Origin: Pseudomonas sp. LS44
GTDB lineage: Bacteria; Pseudomonadota; Gammaproteobacteria; Pseudomonadales; Pseudomonadaceae
Length of the DNA: 64,000 bases
Assembly: GCF_024730785.1 (NCBI RefSeq)
Contig: NZ_CP102830.1
Location: forward strand, 1,302,001-1,366,000
Direction: 5' to 3'
Made by a program: the position numbers and the translations under genes. Below, piece after piece: positions 18,837-27,045 of this stretch (its first letter is position 1; the number at the start of each line of letters is the position of its first letter). The notes beneath the pieces are model-generated. The model saw nothing but the letters and a program-made list of their open reading frames with translations, had not been told where the DNA came from and did not search any database.

Positions 18837-19769
18837 ATGGACACTTTGCAAACCATGCGCGCTTTCGTCAGCGTAGCGGAAACCGGCAGTTTCACGGCGG
18901 CGGCTGTTCAGCTGGCGACTACCACCGCCTATGTTTCCCGCGCGGTCGCCAGCCTTGAAACCCATCTGCGCACGCGTCTGCTCAACCGTACTACAAGGCG
19001 CATCGCCTTGACTGAAGCAGGGCAGCGTTATTTGCTGCGCTGCGAACAAATCATCGCCTACATCGAAGAGGCCGAAGCCGAAGCCGGTGATGCTCATGCG
19101 CGGCCCGCAGGCCGGCTGAAAATGCATTCGATGACTGGCATCGGCCAGCATTACGTTATTCGTGCCATTGCCGACTATCGCCAGCTTTATCCCGACGTGA
19201 CGGTCGATCTGACCATGGCCAACCGCATGCCCGACCTGCTCGACGAGGGTTACGATATGGCCATCGTGGTGGCTCGTGAGCTGCCCGATTCCGGCCTTGT
19301 CTCGCAGCGCATCGGCAAGACCTACAGCATTCTCTGCGCATCGCCGGACTATCTGCTGCGCCGCGGTCAGCCCAAAGCGCTGGCGGACTTGAGCGAGCAT
19401 GATTGCCTGCGTCTGCTCAGTCCGGTGCTGTCGCTGGATAAATGGGAGTTCGACGGGCCGTTCGGCCAGGAAATGATCACCCTGGGCAGTTCGCCATTTC
19501 AGGTCAACGTTGGCGATAGCATGACCGAGGCGATCCGCTGTGGCATGGGGATTGGTGTGCTGCCGGTGTATTCGGCCATCCATGGCCTACGCGACGGCAG
19601 CCTGGTGCGGGTGCTGCCCAACTATCGTCTGCAGCGCTTGAATGTCTATGCCCTGTACCCGTCGCGGCAGTATCTGGATGCCAAGATCAAGACCTGGGTC
19701 GAGTTCCTCCGCGAGCGCTTGCCCGCCGTGCTGGAAGCCGACGAAGTCATCGTCAGCGGCAGCGTCTGA
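18837..19769 (+). CDS. LysR-family transcriptional regulator (AaeR-like)
   Basis: 310 residues: N-terminal winged helix-turn-helix (MRAFVSVAETGSFTAAAVQLATTTAYVSRAVASLE, here about 7-41) and a periplasmic-binding-like effector domain from about 90. It belongs to the short-linker CrgA/AaeR-like group (RTTRRIALTEAGQRY). Divergent from the efflux operon with a LysR-type inverted repeat between, it is the likely aromatic-acid-sensing activator of that operon. The effector is inferred, not shown. Confidence 0.87.
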   Translation: MDTLQTMRAFVSVAETGSFTAAAVQLATTTAYVSRAVASLETHLRTRLLNRTTRRIALTEAGQRYLLRCEQIIAYIEEAEAEAGDAHARPAGRLKMHSMTGIGQHYVIRAIADYRQLYPDVTVDLTMANRMPDLLDEGYDMAIVVARELPDSGLVSQRIGKTYSILCASPDYLLRRGQPKALADLSEHDCLRLLSPVLSLDKWEFDGPFGQEMITLGSSPFQVNVGDSMTEAIRCGMGIGVLPVYSAIHGLRDGSLVRVLPNYRLQRLNVYALYPSRQYLDAKIKTWVEFLRERLPAVLEADEVIVSGSV

Positions 19770-19850
19770 CGGTGGTAGACGCTCGGCGAATCTGGCGCAT
19801 ACTCCAATTATTCGCCCGGTGGGGCTTCGTATTCAGAAGGGGAGACACAC

Positions 19851-20549
19851 ATGGCGGCCAAGTTACGCATTTGTATCGTTGACGATCATCCGCTCCTGCG
19901 TCAGGGCGTGGCCGTAACGCTGGCGCGGGAGAAAAGCTTCGAGGTGGTGGAGCAGGGCGGCTCGGCTGACGAAGCCCGCGAGATTGCCGCGCGCCAGCAA
20001 CCCGACGTGCTGCTGATGGATGTGAACATGCCTGGCGATACCTTTGCGGCAGTGCGCGACATCTGTGCCACCTACCCGGCGATTAAGGTGATGATGCTGA
20101 CCGTTTCGCAAGCCGAGGAAGATGTGTATGCGGCGCTGGAAGCCGGTGCCCAGGGCTATGTGCTGAAGGGCAGCAGCGGTCCAGAGTTAGTCCAAGCAGT
20201 ACAGAATGTTGCCGCTGGCGAGTTGTTCATCACCCCGCAATTCGCCCAGCACCTACTGGCAAATCTGCTCCGCCCGAATGAAGCCGGCAGTCGTCAGGTG
20301 GAGCTGACGCCGCGCGAGGACGACATCATCCGTGCGGTCGCCGAGGGTCTCACCAATCGCGAAGTGGCAGATAGGTATGGTCTCAGCGAAAAAACCGTCA
20401 AACATCACATGACCAGCGTGATGACCAAGCTGCACGCCCGTAACCGGGTCGAGGCCGTTAGCGCGGCCCGTCAGCATTGGGCCAATGCGCGCGCGGCCGA
20501 TCTCGGCTTGCTGCTCCAGCCCACCCGTGAGACGGACGAAAAGTCCTGA
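19851..20549 (+). CDS. NarL/LuxR-family response regulator
   Basis: 232 residues. The receiver domain (1-125) has the acidic pair near D11-D12, phospho-acceptor Asp in LLMDVNMPG and the conserved Lys in YVLKGSSG. The LuxR-type helix-turn-helix is near 150-210 (LTPREDDIIRAVAEGLTNREVADRYGLSEKTVKHH). It converges tail to tail with the sensor kinase gene, 6 bp apart, an unusual arrangement for partners. The regulated genes cannot be deduced. Confidence 0.87.
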   Translation: MAAKLRICIVDDHPLLRQGVAVTLAREKSFEVVEQGGSADEAREIAARQQPDVLLMDVNMPGDTFAAVRDICATYPAIKVMMLTVSQAEEDVYAALEAGAQGYVLKGSSGPELVQAVQNVAAGELFITPQFAQHLLANLLRPNEAGSRQVELTPREDDIIRAVAEGLTNREVADRYGLSEKTVKHHMTSVMTKLHARNRVEAVSAARQHWANARAADLGLLLQPTRETDEKS

Positions 20550-20555
20550 GCCGCG

Positions 20556-22016
20556 TTACAGCCGAAACAGCGCGCTGACCCGGGTGCCTTGGCCCGGAGC
20601 CGACTCGACCTTGAACAAGCCGCCCAACGATTCGACCCGATAGCGCATGCCCACCAAGCCCAGGCGCGAGCGCCCGCGGCCGATCGGGGTCGGTTCCAGG
20701 GAAGTGAAACCGGGGCCGTTGTCTTCCACCGCCACTTCCAGCGTGCCGTCGCGATAGCTGGCGCTGAGCCGCTGATCTTTGCCGGCGGCATGCCGAAAGG
20801 CGTTGTTGAGCGCCTCTTCGGCGAAGCGGTATATGCAGATCTTGTACAGCGGTGGCAGCTGTTCGGGCAGTTGCTCCAGGCTCAAGTGCACGAGGGTATT
20901 GGTGCGTTGTTCATGGCGCCGGGCGACCAGGCGCAGCTCCTCGCTCAGGGTCAGGTCGTTGATTTCCGGCAGCGCCAGGCCTTGCGACAGGTTGCGGACT
21001 TCGCTCAGGGCGTCCTGGGCGGCGCTGCGGATGGTTTCCAGCGCGTCGCTGTCGTCGTGCGGGTGGCTCTGCCGATGACGCTCTTGCAGCTCGCCGAGTT
21101 CGTCGAGGCGCAGCAGAATCAAGGTCAGCAATTGCGCCGGGCCATCGTGCAGGTCGGCGCCCAGACGGCGCAGGATCAGCTCGCCGACCCGTGAGAACTC
21201 ATGGTTGGCGACGGTGATTTTTTCCTGCAGGGCCACGTTCTGGTGATACAGCTGCTCCTGCTCCTGCATCTGCCGGCGCAGGGCGATTTGCTGGCGGTCG
21301 ATGATCAGATCGCCACGCCGGACGATGAAGAACAGCAGCACGATCATGCCCAGCGTGGCGGCGCCGATCACCAGCCAGACCTCCTGCTGCAGCGCACTGA
21401 TCTCGTGCTTGCGCTCGAAGAACTCGCCGACCGCAAGAACGTTCCCGCTGTCGAACTGGCGCAGCGGTGCGTAAGTTTCGTAGAGCGGCACCTGCAGGCT
21501 GCGCTCGTAGGTGTTGTCCTCATCATCCAGTCTGCTGAGGCTGGTGACGATCTCGCCACGCAGTGCCTGCGCGATCTCGGTCTTGTGGTAGTGCTTGAGC
21601 TGCTCGGTCGGGTCGGTGCTGTACAGCACATGGCCGTCCGCGCCCCAGATTTTTATCGAGACGATGTGCTGCTTGAGCGAGGTACTGCTCATCAGGCGCC
21701 TGATCTGCGCAATGCTTTCCGGTGACAGGCTGTCCGAGTGCGCCAGTTCCTGCACGTAGGGCTCAAGAAATGCCTCCATATACAAGGCCGCCGCTTCGCC
21801 GGCGCTGGCCGCCGATGCGTGCTCGATGCGACTGGATACCAGGTGACCGACAAAGGCCATGGTCACGCCAAGAATCGCCGTGGCCGCGATGACGAACTGC
21901 ACCGCACGCGGCAGGTGACGCAGGCGCCGATGGTCGTCCTGCCAGGACGCCGCTGCTGGCTCGCGGGTGGCATCGAGCAAGGTTTGCTGATGATTGGCTT
22001 CGACGTCAGTGGGCAT
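20556..22016 (-). CDS. NarL-type sensor histidine kinase
   Basis: 486 residues from the ATG at 22016, which has GGAG upstream; the frame is open further but the extra sequence is not protein-like. Two membrane helices (about 38-60 and 212-233) flank a periplasmic sensor of about 150 residues. A coiled coil (240-285) leads to the HisKA_3 dimerisation box with H290 in GADLHDGPAQLL, then a HATPase with N-box RFAEEALNNAFRHA and G-box VEDNGPGF. It is the probable partner of the response regulator converging on it. The signal is unknown. Confidence 0.85.
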   Translation of the reverse strand: MPTDVEANHQQTLLDATREPAAASWQDDHRRLRHLPRAVQFVIAATAILGVTMAFVGHLVSSRIEHASAASAGEAAALYMEAFLEPYVQELAHSDSLSPESIAQIRRLMSSTSLKQHIVSIKIWGADGHVLYSTDPTEQLKHYHKTEIAQALRGEIVTSLSRLDDEDNTYERSLQVPLYETYAPLRQFDSGNVLAVGEFFERKHEISALQQEVWLVIGAATLGMIVLLFFIVRRGDLIIDRQQIALRRQMQEQEQLYHQNVALQEKITVANHEFSRVGELILRRLGADLHDGPAQLLTLILLRLDELGELQERHRQSHPHDDSDALETIRSAAQDALSEVRNLSQGLALPEINDLTLSEELRLVARRHEQRTNTLVHLSLEQLPEQLPPLYKICIYRFAEEALNNAFRHAAGKDQRLSASYRDGTLEVAVEDNGPGFTSLEPTPIGRGRSRLGLVGMRYRVESLGGLFKVESAPGQGTRVSALFRL

Positions 22017-22127
22017 GCATGCATCTCCGCGTGGATATGGCATTGACGATAGTTTCATTCCGCCAGGGCGGCAGCTTTGGCGAGCATCCAGTCGATATAC
22101 TGCCAGGCCATCTTCCCGGTATGTCCT

Positions 22128-23015
22128 ATGTCCAGCGCCAGCTCTGTTCGCCCTAGTACCTTGCACCTGCCCGCGGGCTCCTGGGCGACCGTGCTGGACT
22201 GCCTGTGCGCACATTTTCCGGCGATTGGCCGCGAGATATGGCTCGAACGCATGGCCCGCGGCCGGGTGCTGGATGCCGACGGGCAGCCGATTGGGCCGTT
22301 GCATCCTTACAAAGTCGGTTTGCGCGTGCGCTATTTTCGCGAGGTGCCGAACGAAACGCCTATCCCGTTCGTCGAGAGCATCGTGTATGCCGACGAGCAT
22401 CTGGTGGTCGCCGACAAGCCGCATTTTCTGCCGGTGATGCCGGCCGGTGAGTATGTCGAAGAAACCTTGCAGGCGCGTCTGACCCGGCGTCTAGGCAATG
22501 AGCAACTGGTGCCGCTGCATCGCATCGACCGGCATACCGCCGGGCTGGTGTTGTTCTCGGCCAATCCTGCCAGTCGCGCGCAGTATCAGGCGTTGTTCCG
22601 TGAGCGGCGCATTGATAAAACCTATCAGGCCATCGCTGCGCCGTTGCCGTCTCTGGATTTCCCTCTACAGCGCGCCACCCGGCTGGAGGCTGGCGAGCCG
22701 TTCTTTCGCATGCAGGAAGTGCCAGGCGAGCCGAATACGCTGACCCGCATCGAGGTGCTTGAGCGGCGCGATGACTGGTGGCGCTATGCGCTGTTTCCGG
22801 TCACCGGCAAGAAGCACCAGTTGCGCGTGCACATGGCTGCGCTCGGCGCGCCGATTCTGCACGATGGCTTTTATCCGCATCTCACCGACACGCCCGACGG
22901 CCCGGACGATTACCAGCGGTCGCTACAACTGTTGGCTCAGGAACTGGTCTTCGACGATCCGCTAAGCGGCGAACCGCGGCGTTTCGCCAGCAGCCTGGAG
23001 CTAGTGTTCCCCTAG
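22128..23015 (+). CDS. RluA-family pseudouridine synthase
   Basis: Isomerises uridine to pseudouridine in rRNA or tRNA. 295 residues with the RluA signature PLHRIDRHTAGLVLF, catalytic D134, and the conserved VADKPHFLPVMP and KKHQLRVHMAALGAPI blocks. I set the start at the ATG at 22128; the ATG at 22077 is in frame but would add a poor N-terminus, and neither has a strong ribosome site. Which RNA position it modifies cannot be read. It is divergent from the kinase gene. Confidence 0.85.
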   Translation: MSSASSVRPSTLHLPAGSWATVLDCLCAHFPAIGREIWLERMARGRVLDADGQPIGPLHPYKVGLRVRYFREVPNETPIPFVESIVYADEHLVVADKPHFLPVMPAGEYVEETLQARLTRRLGNEQLVPLHRIDRHTAGLVLFSANPASRAQYQALFRERRIDKTYQAIAAPLPSLDFPLQRATRLEAGEPFFRMQEVPGEPNTLTRIEVLERRDDWWRYALFPVTGKKHQLRVHMAALGAPILHDGFYPHLTDTPDGPDDYQRSLQLLAQELVFDDPLSGEPRRFASSLELVFP

Positions 23016-23035
23016 CTCTCATGGTTTCCCTAGCT

Positions 23036-23105
23036 CGTAGGATAGGTTGAGCCATCGCAACGATGGCTATCGCAGGCTCAACCTGCGCGGCCCGATCCAT
23101 CCTGC
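23036..23105. repeat. palindromic intergenic repeat
   Basis: GGTTGAGCC (23045-23053) and GGCTCAACC (23075-23083) form an inverted pair around an inner CCATCG-CAA-CGATGG stem; outer AGGAT / ATCCT also pair. It follows the RluA-family gene and may act in 3' end formation. Confidence 0.6.
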
Positions 23106-23140
23106 GGACTGTTATTTCCCGTCGAAGTAAGAAAGTTCCT

Positions 23141-23158
23141 TTGTCATAAAACATTTAT
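23141..23158 (+). promoter_or_regulatory. candidate Pho box
   Basis: TTGTCAT-AAAA-CATTTAT has the 7-4-7 layout of PhoB sites. The first half matches CTGTCAT at six of seven positions, the second half poorly. It lies 109 bp upstream of an OprP-like porin, a family known to be PhoB-controlled. Confidence 0.4.
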
Positions 23159-23266
23159 ATAACGGCAACCTCGCTGCAATAACCCGTCGCCAAGATTCCC
23201 CTCCAACACCAACGGCCCAGATGCCTGCGTGTTTTCAACGCTAAAGACCAATAGGGGAATTCCTTG

Positions 23267-24577
23267 ATGATTCGCAAGCACTTCGTCGGTTTCGCTGCCA
23301 GCGCTCTGGCCCTGGCCGTTTCCGCCCAGGCTTTCGCCGGTACCGTAACCACTGACGGCGCCGACATCGTTGTCAAGACCAAGGGTGGCCTGGAAGTGGC
23401 GACCACCGATAAATCATTCGGTTTCAAAGTCGGCGGCCGTCTGCAGGCTGACTACGGTCGCTTCGACGGTTTCTATACCGGCAACGGCAACACTGCCGAC
23501 GCCGCGTACTTCCGCCGTGCCTTCCTGGAAATCGGTGGCGTTGCGTTCACCGACTGGGCTTATCAGATCAACTACGACTTCTCGCACAACTCCGGTAGCG
23601 CCGACGACGGCTACTTCGACGAAGCGTCGATTGCCTACACCGGTTTCAGCCCGGTAGTCCTGAAGTTCGGTCGCTTCGACCCGGAATTCGGCCTGGAAAA
23701 AGCCACCAGCTCCAAGTGGGTGACCGCTCTCGAACGTAACGCTTTCTATGACATCGTCGACTGGACCAACGGCCACCAGAACGGCATGGGCGCACAAGCG
23801 GCCTATACCTACAGCAACTGGGCGTACGCCTCTGCTGGTGCCTTCTCCAAGGACATCAACGACGCCGACGGCGACAGCGTCAAACAGGTCAACCTGCGTG
23901 GTGTGATCGCACCGATGGCCGAAGCCGGCAAGGTGCTGCACTTTGGTGCCAACTTCGCCCAGCGCAGCCTGGACGACGTGACCGCCGCCGATGTGCGCTA
24001 CCGCTCCCGTCTGGGCATGCGTGGCGTGGAAACCACCGGCGGCAACGATGCCGGGGCGAATGGCAACCGAGCGATCTTCGCTGGCACCAACGCCGCCAAC
24101 CGTTTCTGGGACGACGATTCGGCCTGGGGTCTGGAAGCTGCCTGGGCAACCGGCCCGTTCTCCCTGCAGGGCGAGTGGATGAAGCGTGAGACCGAATCGG
24201 CCGGCGTGCAATCCGATCTGGAAGCGACTGGCTACTACGTCCAAGCCGCTTACACCCTGACCGGCGAAGCGCGTGGCTACAAGCTCGGCAAATTCGACTC
24301 GATCAAACCGGCCAACAAGCAAATCGGCGCCTGGGAAGTCTATTACCGCTACGACAACATCTCGGCTGACAACGACGTGGCCGTCACCGCGACCAATTAC
24401 ATTCGCGCGGCCGACGATACCGAAGCCCAAGTGCATAACCTGGGTGTGAACTGGTACGCCAACGAAGCGGTCAAGGTCGGCGCTATGTACACCATGGCCA
24501 AGACCGACAAGATCACCAACCGCGTCGGTGACGACGATGGCGATGGCTTCGTGATGCGTCTGCAATACGCGTTTTAA
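23267..24577 (+). CDS. oprP: phosphate/polyphosphate-selective porin OprP/OprO
   Basis: 436 residues. Signal peptide about 1-24 (ending AQAFA). The mature start [20 protein letters not shown], the motif [16 protein letters not shown] and the end [11 protein letters not shown] are close to OprP and OprO of P. aeruginosa as I know them. It forms a trimeric 16-strand outer-membrane channel for phosphate or polyphosphate. The residue differences that separate OprP from OprO were not resolved here. The ATG at 23267 is preferred over the TTG before it. A candidate Pho box lies upstream and a strong terminator follows. Confidence 0.85.
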   Translation: MIRKHFVGFAASALALAVSAQAFAGTVTTDGADIVVKTKGGLEVATTDKSFGFKVGGRLQADYGRFDGFYTGNGNTADAAYFRRAFLEIGGVAFTDWAYQINYDFSHNSGSADDGYFDEASIAYTGFSPVVLKFGRFDPEFGLEKATSSKWVTALERNAFYDIVDWTNGHQNGMGAQAAYTYSNWAYASAGAFSKDINDADGDSVKQVNLRGVIAPMAEAGKVLHFGANFAQRSLDDVTAADVRYRSRLGMRGVETTGGNDAGANGNRAIFAGTNAANRFWDDDSAWGLEAAWATGPFSLQGEWMKRETESAGVQSDLEATGYYVQAAYTLTGEARGYKLGKFDSIKPANKQIGAWEVYYRYDNISADNDVAVTATNYIRAADDTEAQVHNLGVNWYANEAVKVGAMYTMAKTDKITNRVGDDDGDGFVMRLQYAF

Positions 24578-24609
24578 GCAACACGCTTCATCTGCTCCGC
24601 TCCTTTATT

Positions 24610-24635
24610 GCCCCGCCTCGTGCGGGGCTTTTTTA
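24610..24635 (+). terminator. intrinsic terminator after the porin
   Basis: GCCCCGC-CTCGT-GCGGGGC hairpin followed by TTTTTTAT, 32 bp after the stop codon. Confidence 0.9.
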
Positions 24636-24671
24636 TGGCTATGTCCCCGTTAAGTGTTGCGCATCGCTTTT

Positions 24672-24776
24672 GTAGGGTGGGTTAGCCGCGTAGCGGCGTA
24701 ACCCACCAGCGGTGCCATCTCGGACACCGGCGTCCAGCCTGCTCGGTGGGTTACGCCTACGGCTAACCCACCCTAC
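24672..24776. repeat. long inverted repeat (GTAGGGTGGGTTAGCC type)
   Basis: Arms GTAGGGTGGGTTAGCCG...GGCGTAACCCACC and GGTGGGTTACGCC...GGCTAACCCACCCTAC are near-perfect inverted copies around a 40 bp centre; each arm is itself a small palindrome. This is a frequent intergenic repeat type in Pseudomonas. Together with the next repeat it fills most of the 419 bp between the porin and the acyltransferase. Confidence 0.8.
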
Positions 24777-24852
24777 GAATCATCGCCCCATGGCCTGTAC
24801 GTCCCTGCAGGTGACCGAGACATAGCCTTTTCCGGCGGATTAGCGCCGTAAG

Positions 24853-24911
24853 GTAGCCCGGATGCAATCCGGGGGATCGCTGGCCCCTGACCCGGATTGC
24901 ATCCCGGCTAC
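24853..24911. repeat. inverted repeat (GTAGCCCGGATGCAATCCGG type)
   Basis: GTAGCCCGGATGCAATCCGG and CCGGATTGCATCCCGGCTAC are inverted copies with a 19 bp centre. It overlaps the start of a longer open frame, which argues that the real gene begins downstream. Confidence 0.8.
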
Positions 24912-24996
24912 GGTTTTTCGGCGGCTGCGGGAGCGGCGCAGGGCTATCATGCGCAGATTGGTGGGATCTGCCGTCGTAAGCCCCTGGATGCTGTTC

Positions 24997-26121
24997 ATGC
25001 CCGTGCAAATTCTCGATTCGCTGTCCGCCTTGCCAGCGCACGCCTGGGACGCCTTGTTGCCCGAGCCGCAGCCCTTCCTGCGCCACGCCTTTCTCTCGGC
25101 GCTGGAAGACAGTGGCAGCGTCGGAGGGCGCAGCGGCTGGCAGCCGGCGCATCGGCTGCTGATCGATGCGCAGGGCATGTTGCTCGCCGCGTTGCCGGCC
25201 TATCGCAAGAGCCATTCCTACGGCGAATATGTGTTCGATCATGGCTGGGCCGATGCCTGCCAGCGCGCCGGCATCGCGTATTACCCCAAGTTGCTCGGCG
25301 CGGTGCCGTTCAGCCCGGTGCGCGGCCCGCGTCTACTCGGCGTGCCGCAGGCTGCTGGGGAGTTGCTCGATGAGTTGGTCAGTGGCTTAGCGGCGGAAGG
25401 TTTGTCCGGCGTGCATGTCAACTTCACCGACGCGCTGGCCGATAGTCTGCTCGGTGAGCGCGAGGGCTGGCTGGAGCGCCTCGGCTGCCAGTTTCATTGG
25501 CACAACCGCGACTATCGGGATTTCCAGGATTTTCTCGACAGCCTGGCCTCGCGCAAGCGCAAACAGGTGCGCAAGGAACGCGAACAGGTGGTGGGGCAGG
25601 GTATCGACTTCGACTGGCGCGAGGGTCACGAACTGAGCGAAGCAGAGTGGGACTTTGTCTACGCCTGCTACGCCAATACCTACCATGTGCGTGGCCAACT
25701 GCCGTATCTGACACGCGAATTCTTCAGCCTGCTCGCCGAGCGCCTGCCCGCTGTGATTCGCGTAGTGCTGGCCAGACAGGGCACGCGGCCGGTGGCGATG
25801 GCGTTCAGCCTGGTGGATGGCGAGAGCTTCTACGGCCGCTATTGGGGTTGCTTGGCCGAGTTCGACCGGCTGCATTTCGAGACCTGTTTCTATCAGGGCA
25901 TGGATTACGCCATCGCCCACGGTCTGTGTCGCTTCGACGCCGGTGCTCAGGGCGAGCACAAGCTAATTCGCGGCTTCGAACCGGAAATCACCCGCTCCTG
26001 GCATTACCTCAGCCATCCGGGCTTGCGCGCGGCGGTGGCGGACTTCCTACGGCAGGAGCGCGTCGGGGTGCAGGCCTACGCCGAGGAGGCGGGCGGCCTG
26101 CTTCCCTATCGCCAGGGCTGA
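24997..26121 (+). CDS. FemAB-like/GNAT protein (DUF482)
   Basis: 374 residues from the ATG at 24997 (MPVQILDSLSALPAHAW). The frame is open to 24862, but that stretch is a repeat. It matches the DUF482 (FemAB_like) family: FLRHAFLSALEDSGSVG, ASRKRKQVRKEREQV, YANTYHVRGQLPYLTREFF, and the C-terminal GAQGEHKLIRGFEPEITRS. The fold is a double GNAT acyltransferase. The substrate is unknown; names such as peptidoglycan biosynthesis protein are by family only. It ends exactly where the convergent DUF2790 gene ends. Confidence 0.8.
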   Translation: MPVQILDSLSALPAHAWDALLPEPQPFLRHAFLSALEDSGSVGGRSGWQPAHRLLIDAQGMLLAALPAYRKSHSYGEYVFDHGWADACQRAGIAYYPKLLGAVPFSPVRGPRLLGVPQAAGELLDELVSGLAAEGLSGVHVNFTDALADSLLGEREGWLERLGCQFHWHNRDYRDFQDFLDSLASRKRKQVRKEREQVVGQGIDFDWREGHELSEAEWDFVYACYANTYHVRGQLPYLTREFFSLLAERLPAVIRVVLARQGTRPVAMAFSLVDGESFYGRYWGCLAEFDRLHFETCFYQGMDYAIAHGLCRFDAGAQGEHKLIRGFEPEITRSWHYLSHPGLRAAVADFLRQERVGVQAYAEEAGGLLPYRQG

Positions 26122-26403
26122 TCAGGCAATGCTGGTGGGGGTGGTGGCGGTGCTGCCGCCCCATTCGAGGAAACGAATCTTGTGCACCTCGCCCTCGCTG
26201 TCTTCATAGACCAGGGTCACCGGCACGGCGCCAGTTTGGTTGGAGGTGTCGGTGCGGTGCAGCACCTTCTGTACATCGATTTCCATCCCGTAGTGGTATT
26301 CCTCGACGGGGAGGCCCGCGCCGGGAGTTTGTACGCCGTCCTGGGCGAATACGCTGGGCGCTAGACTGGAGATCACGGCGCTGACAACCGAGGCCATTTT
26401 CAT
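26122..26403 (-). CDS. secreted DUF2790 family protein
   Basis: 93 residues with a signal peptide (cleavage after SVFA, about residue 20). The core YHYGMEIDVQKVLHRTD...GAVPVTLVYEDSEGEVHKIRFLEWG is the DUF2790 pattern, a Pseudomonas family of small periplasmic proteins of unknown function. Its stop abuts the stop of the acyltransferase gene with no gap. The 190 bp upstream hold no other gene that I can see. Confidence 0.8.
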   Translation of the reverse strand: MKMASVVSAVISSLAPSVFAQDGVQTPGAGLPVEEYHYGMEIDVQKVLHRTDTSNQTGAVPVTLVYEDSEGEVHKIRFLEWGGSTATTPTSIA

Positions 26404-26594
26404 AAGGCTTTGTTCCTCTGTTGGGTTTCGCTTACATGGGCTTCATCTGACCGGGGAGAGCCGGGAAGTTCATCAGGCTCCGGACTTTGGTCCTATTCAG
26501 CGTGCTGGCAGGCACCGGCAATCGCCCGTGCTTGAGGGGGTGCGACCGTTCGTCACATGTCATGAAATTGCAGGCGAATCTTGTCGCAATGCAC

Positions 26595-26742
26595 CTAGCA
26601 GACCGTTGAAAAACTACTGCGCTCGGTTATACCGCGTTGAAATCAGGCTCAAAATGCTCATTTACCACTCGTAAACTGCGCTTTTTCGCCTGATTTCGCC
26701 TTGTCTAACCTTCGCTCGCTACATTTTTCAACGGCCTGCTAG
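26595..26742. repeat. CTAG-bounded palindromic element, copy 3 (A)
   Basis: 148 bp, CTAGCAGACCGTTGAAAAA to TTTTTCAACGGCCTGCTAG, with the family core (TTTAC...GTAAA near 26660-26675) and concentric arms (ATCAGGC / GCCTGAT). Its right CTAG is also the left CTAG of the next element. Confidence 0.78.
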
Positions 26743-26903
26743 TGGCCTGTGCGGTTGATTGATTATCTCAAGTTCGGATGACTGAGGCTTTGAGACAAGG
26801 CGCCGCGACGAGTCATAGCAGGGCTATGGCGAGAAGCGGTAACGCAGTATCAGGGTCTCAGGCGCCGAAATTGACTAACTGAATTAACCAAACAGGCCAC
26901 TAG
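26739..26903. repeat. CTAG-bounded palindromic element of a different family (B)
   Basis: 165 bp between the 12 bp perfect inverted ends CTAGTGGCCTGT and ACAGGCCACTAG. It has a central CATAGC-AGG-GCTATG hairpin (26814-26828). It shares no internal sequence with its neighbours, only the design: CTAG ends, nested palindromes and no coding capacity. Confidence 0.72.
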
Positions 26904-27045
26904 GTCTGTACGAAAAGTCACCGAGCGAAGGTCAGGCAAGGCAAAAACAGGCGAGGACGCGGAGTTTACGAGTTGTAAATGAGCAGTCCGAGCCTGTTTT
27001 TAACGCAGCATCACCGAGCGTAGGTAGTTTTCGTACAGAACCTAG
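26900..27045. repeat. CTAG-bounded palindromic element, copy 4 (C)
   Basis: 146 bp from CTAGGTCTGTACGAAAAGT to a near-inverted copy ending CGTACAGAACCTAG. The ends differ from copies 1-3, but the interior keeps their core (GAGTTTACGAGTTGTAAATG, and the CAAAAACAGGC / GCCTGTTTTT arms). The last CTAG touches the stop codon of the ABC transporter gene. Confidence 0.75.

Noticed and set aside
17157..19583. 808-codon open frame over the efflux lipoprotein and the LysR gene antisense
   Set aside because: Only the part from the GTG at 18656 has a lipoprotein signal and channel motifs; the upstream 309 codons are antisense to a clear LysR gene.
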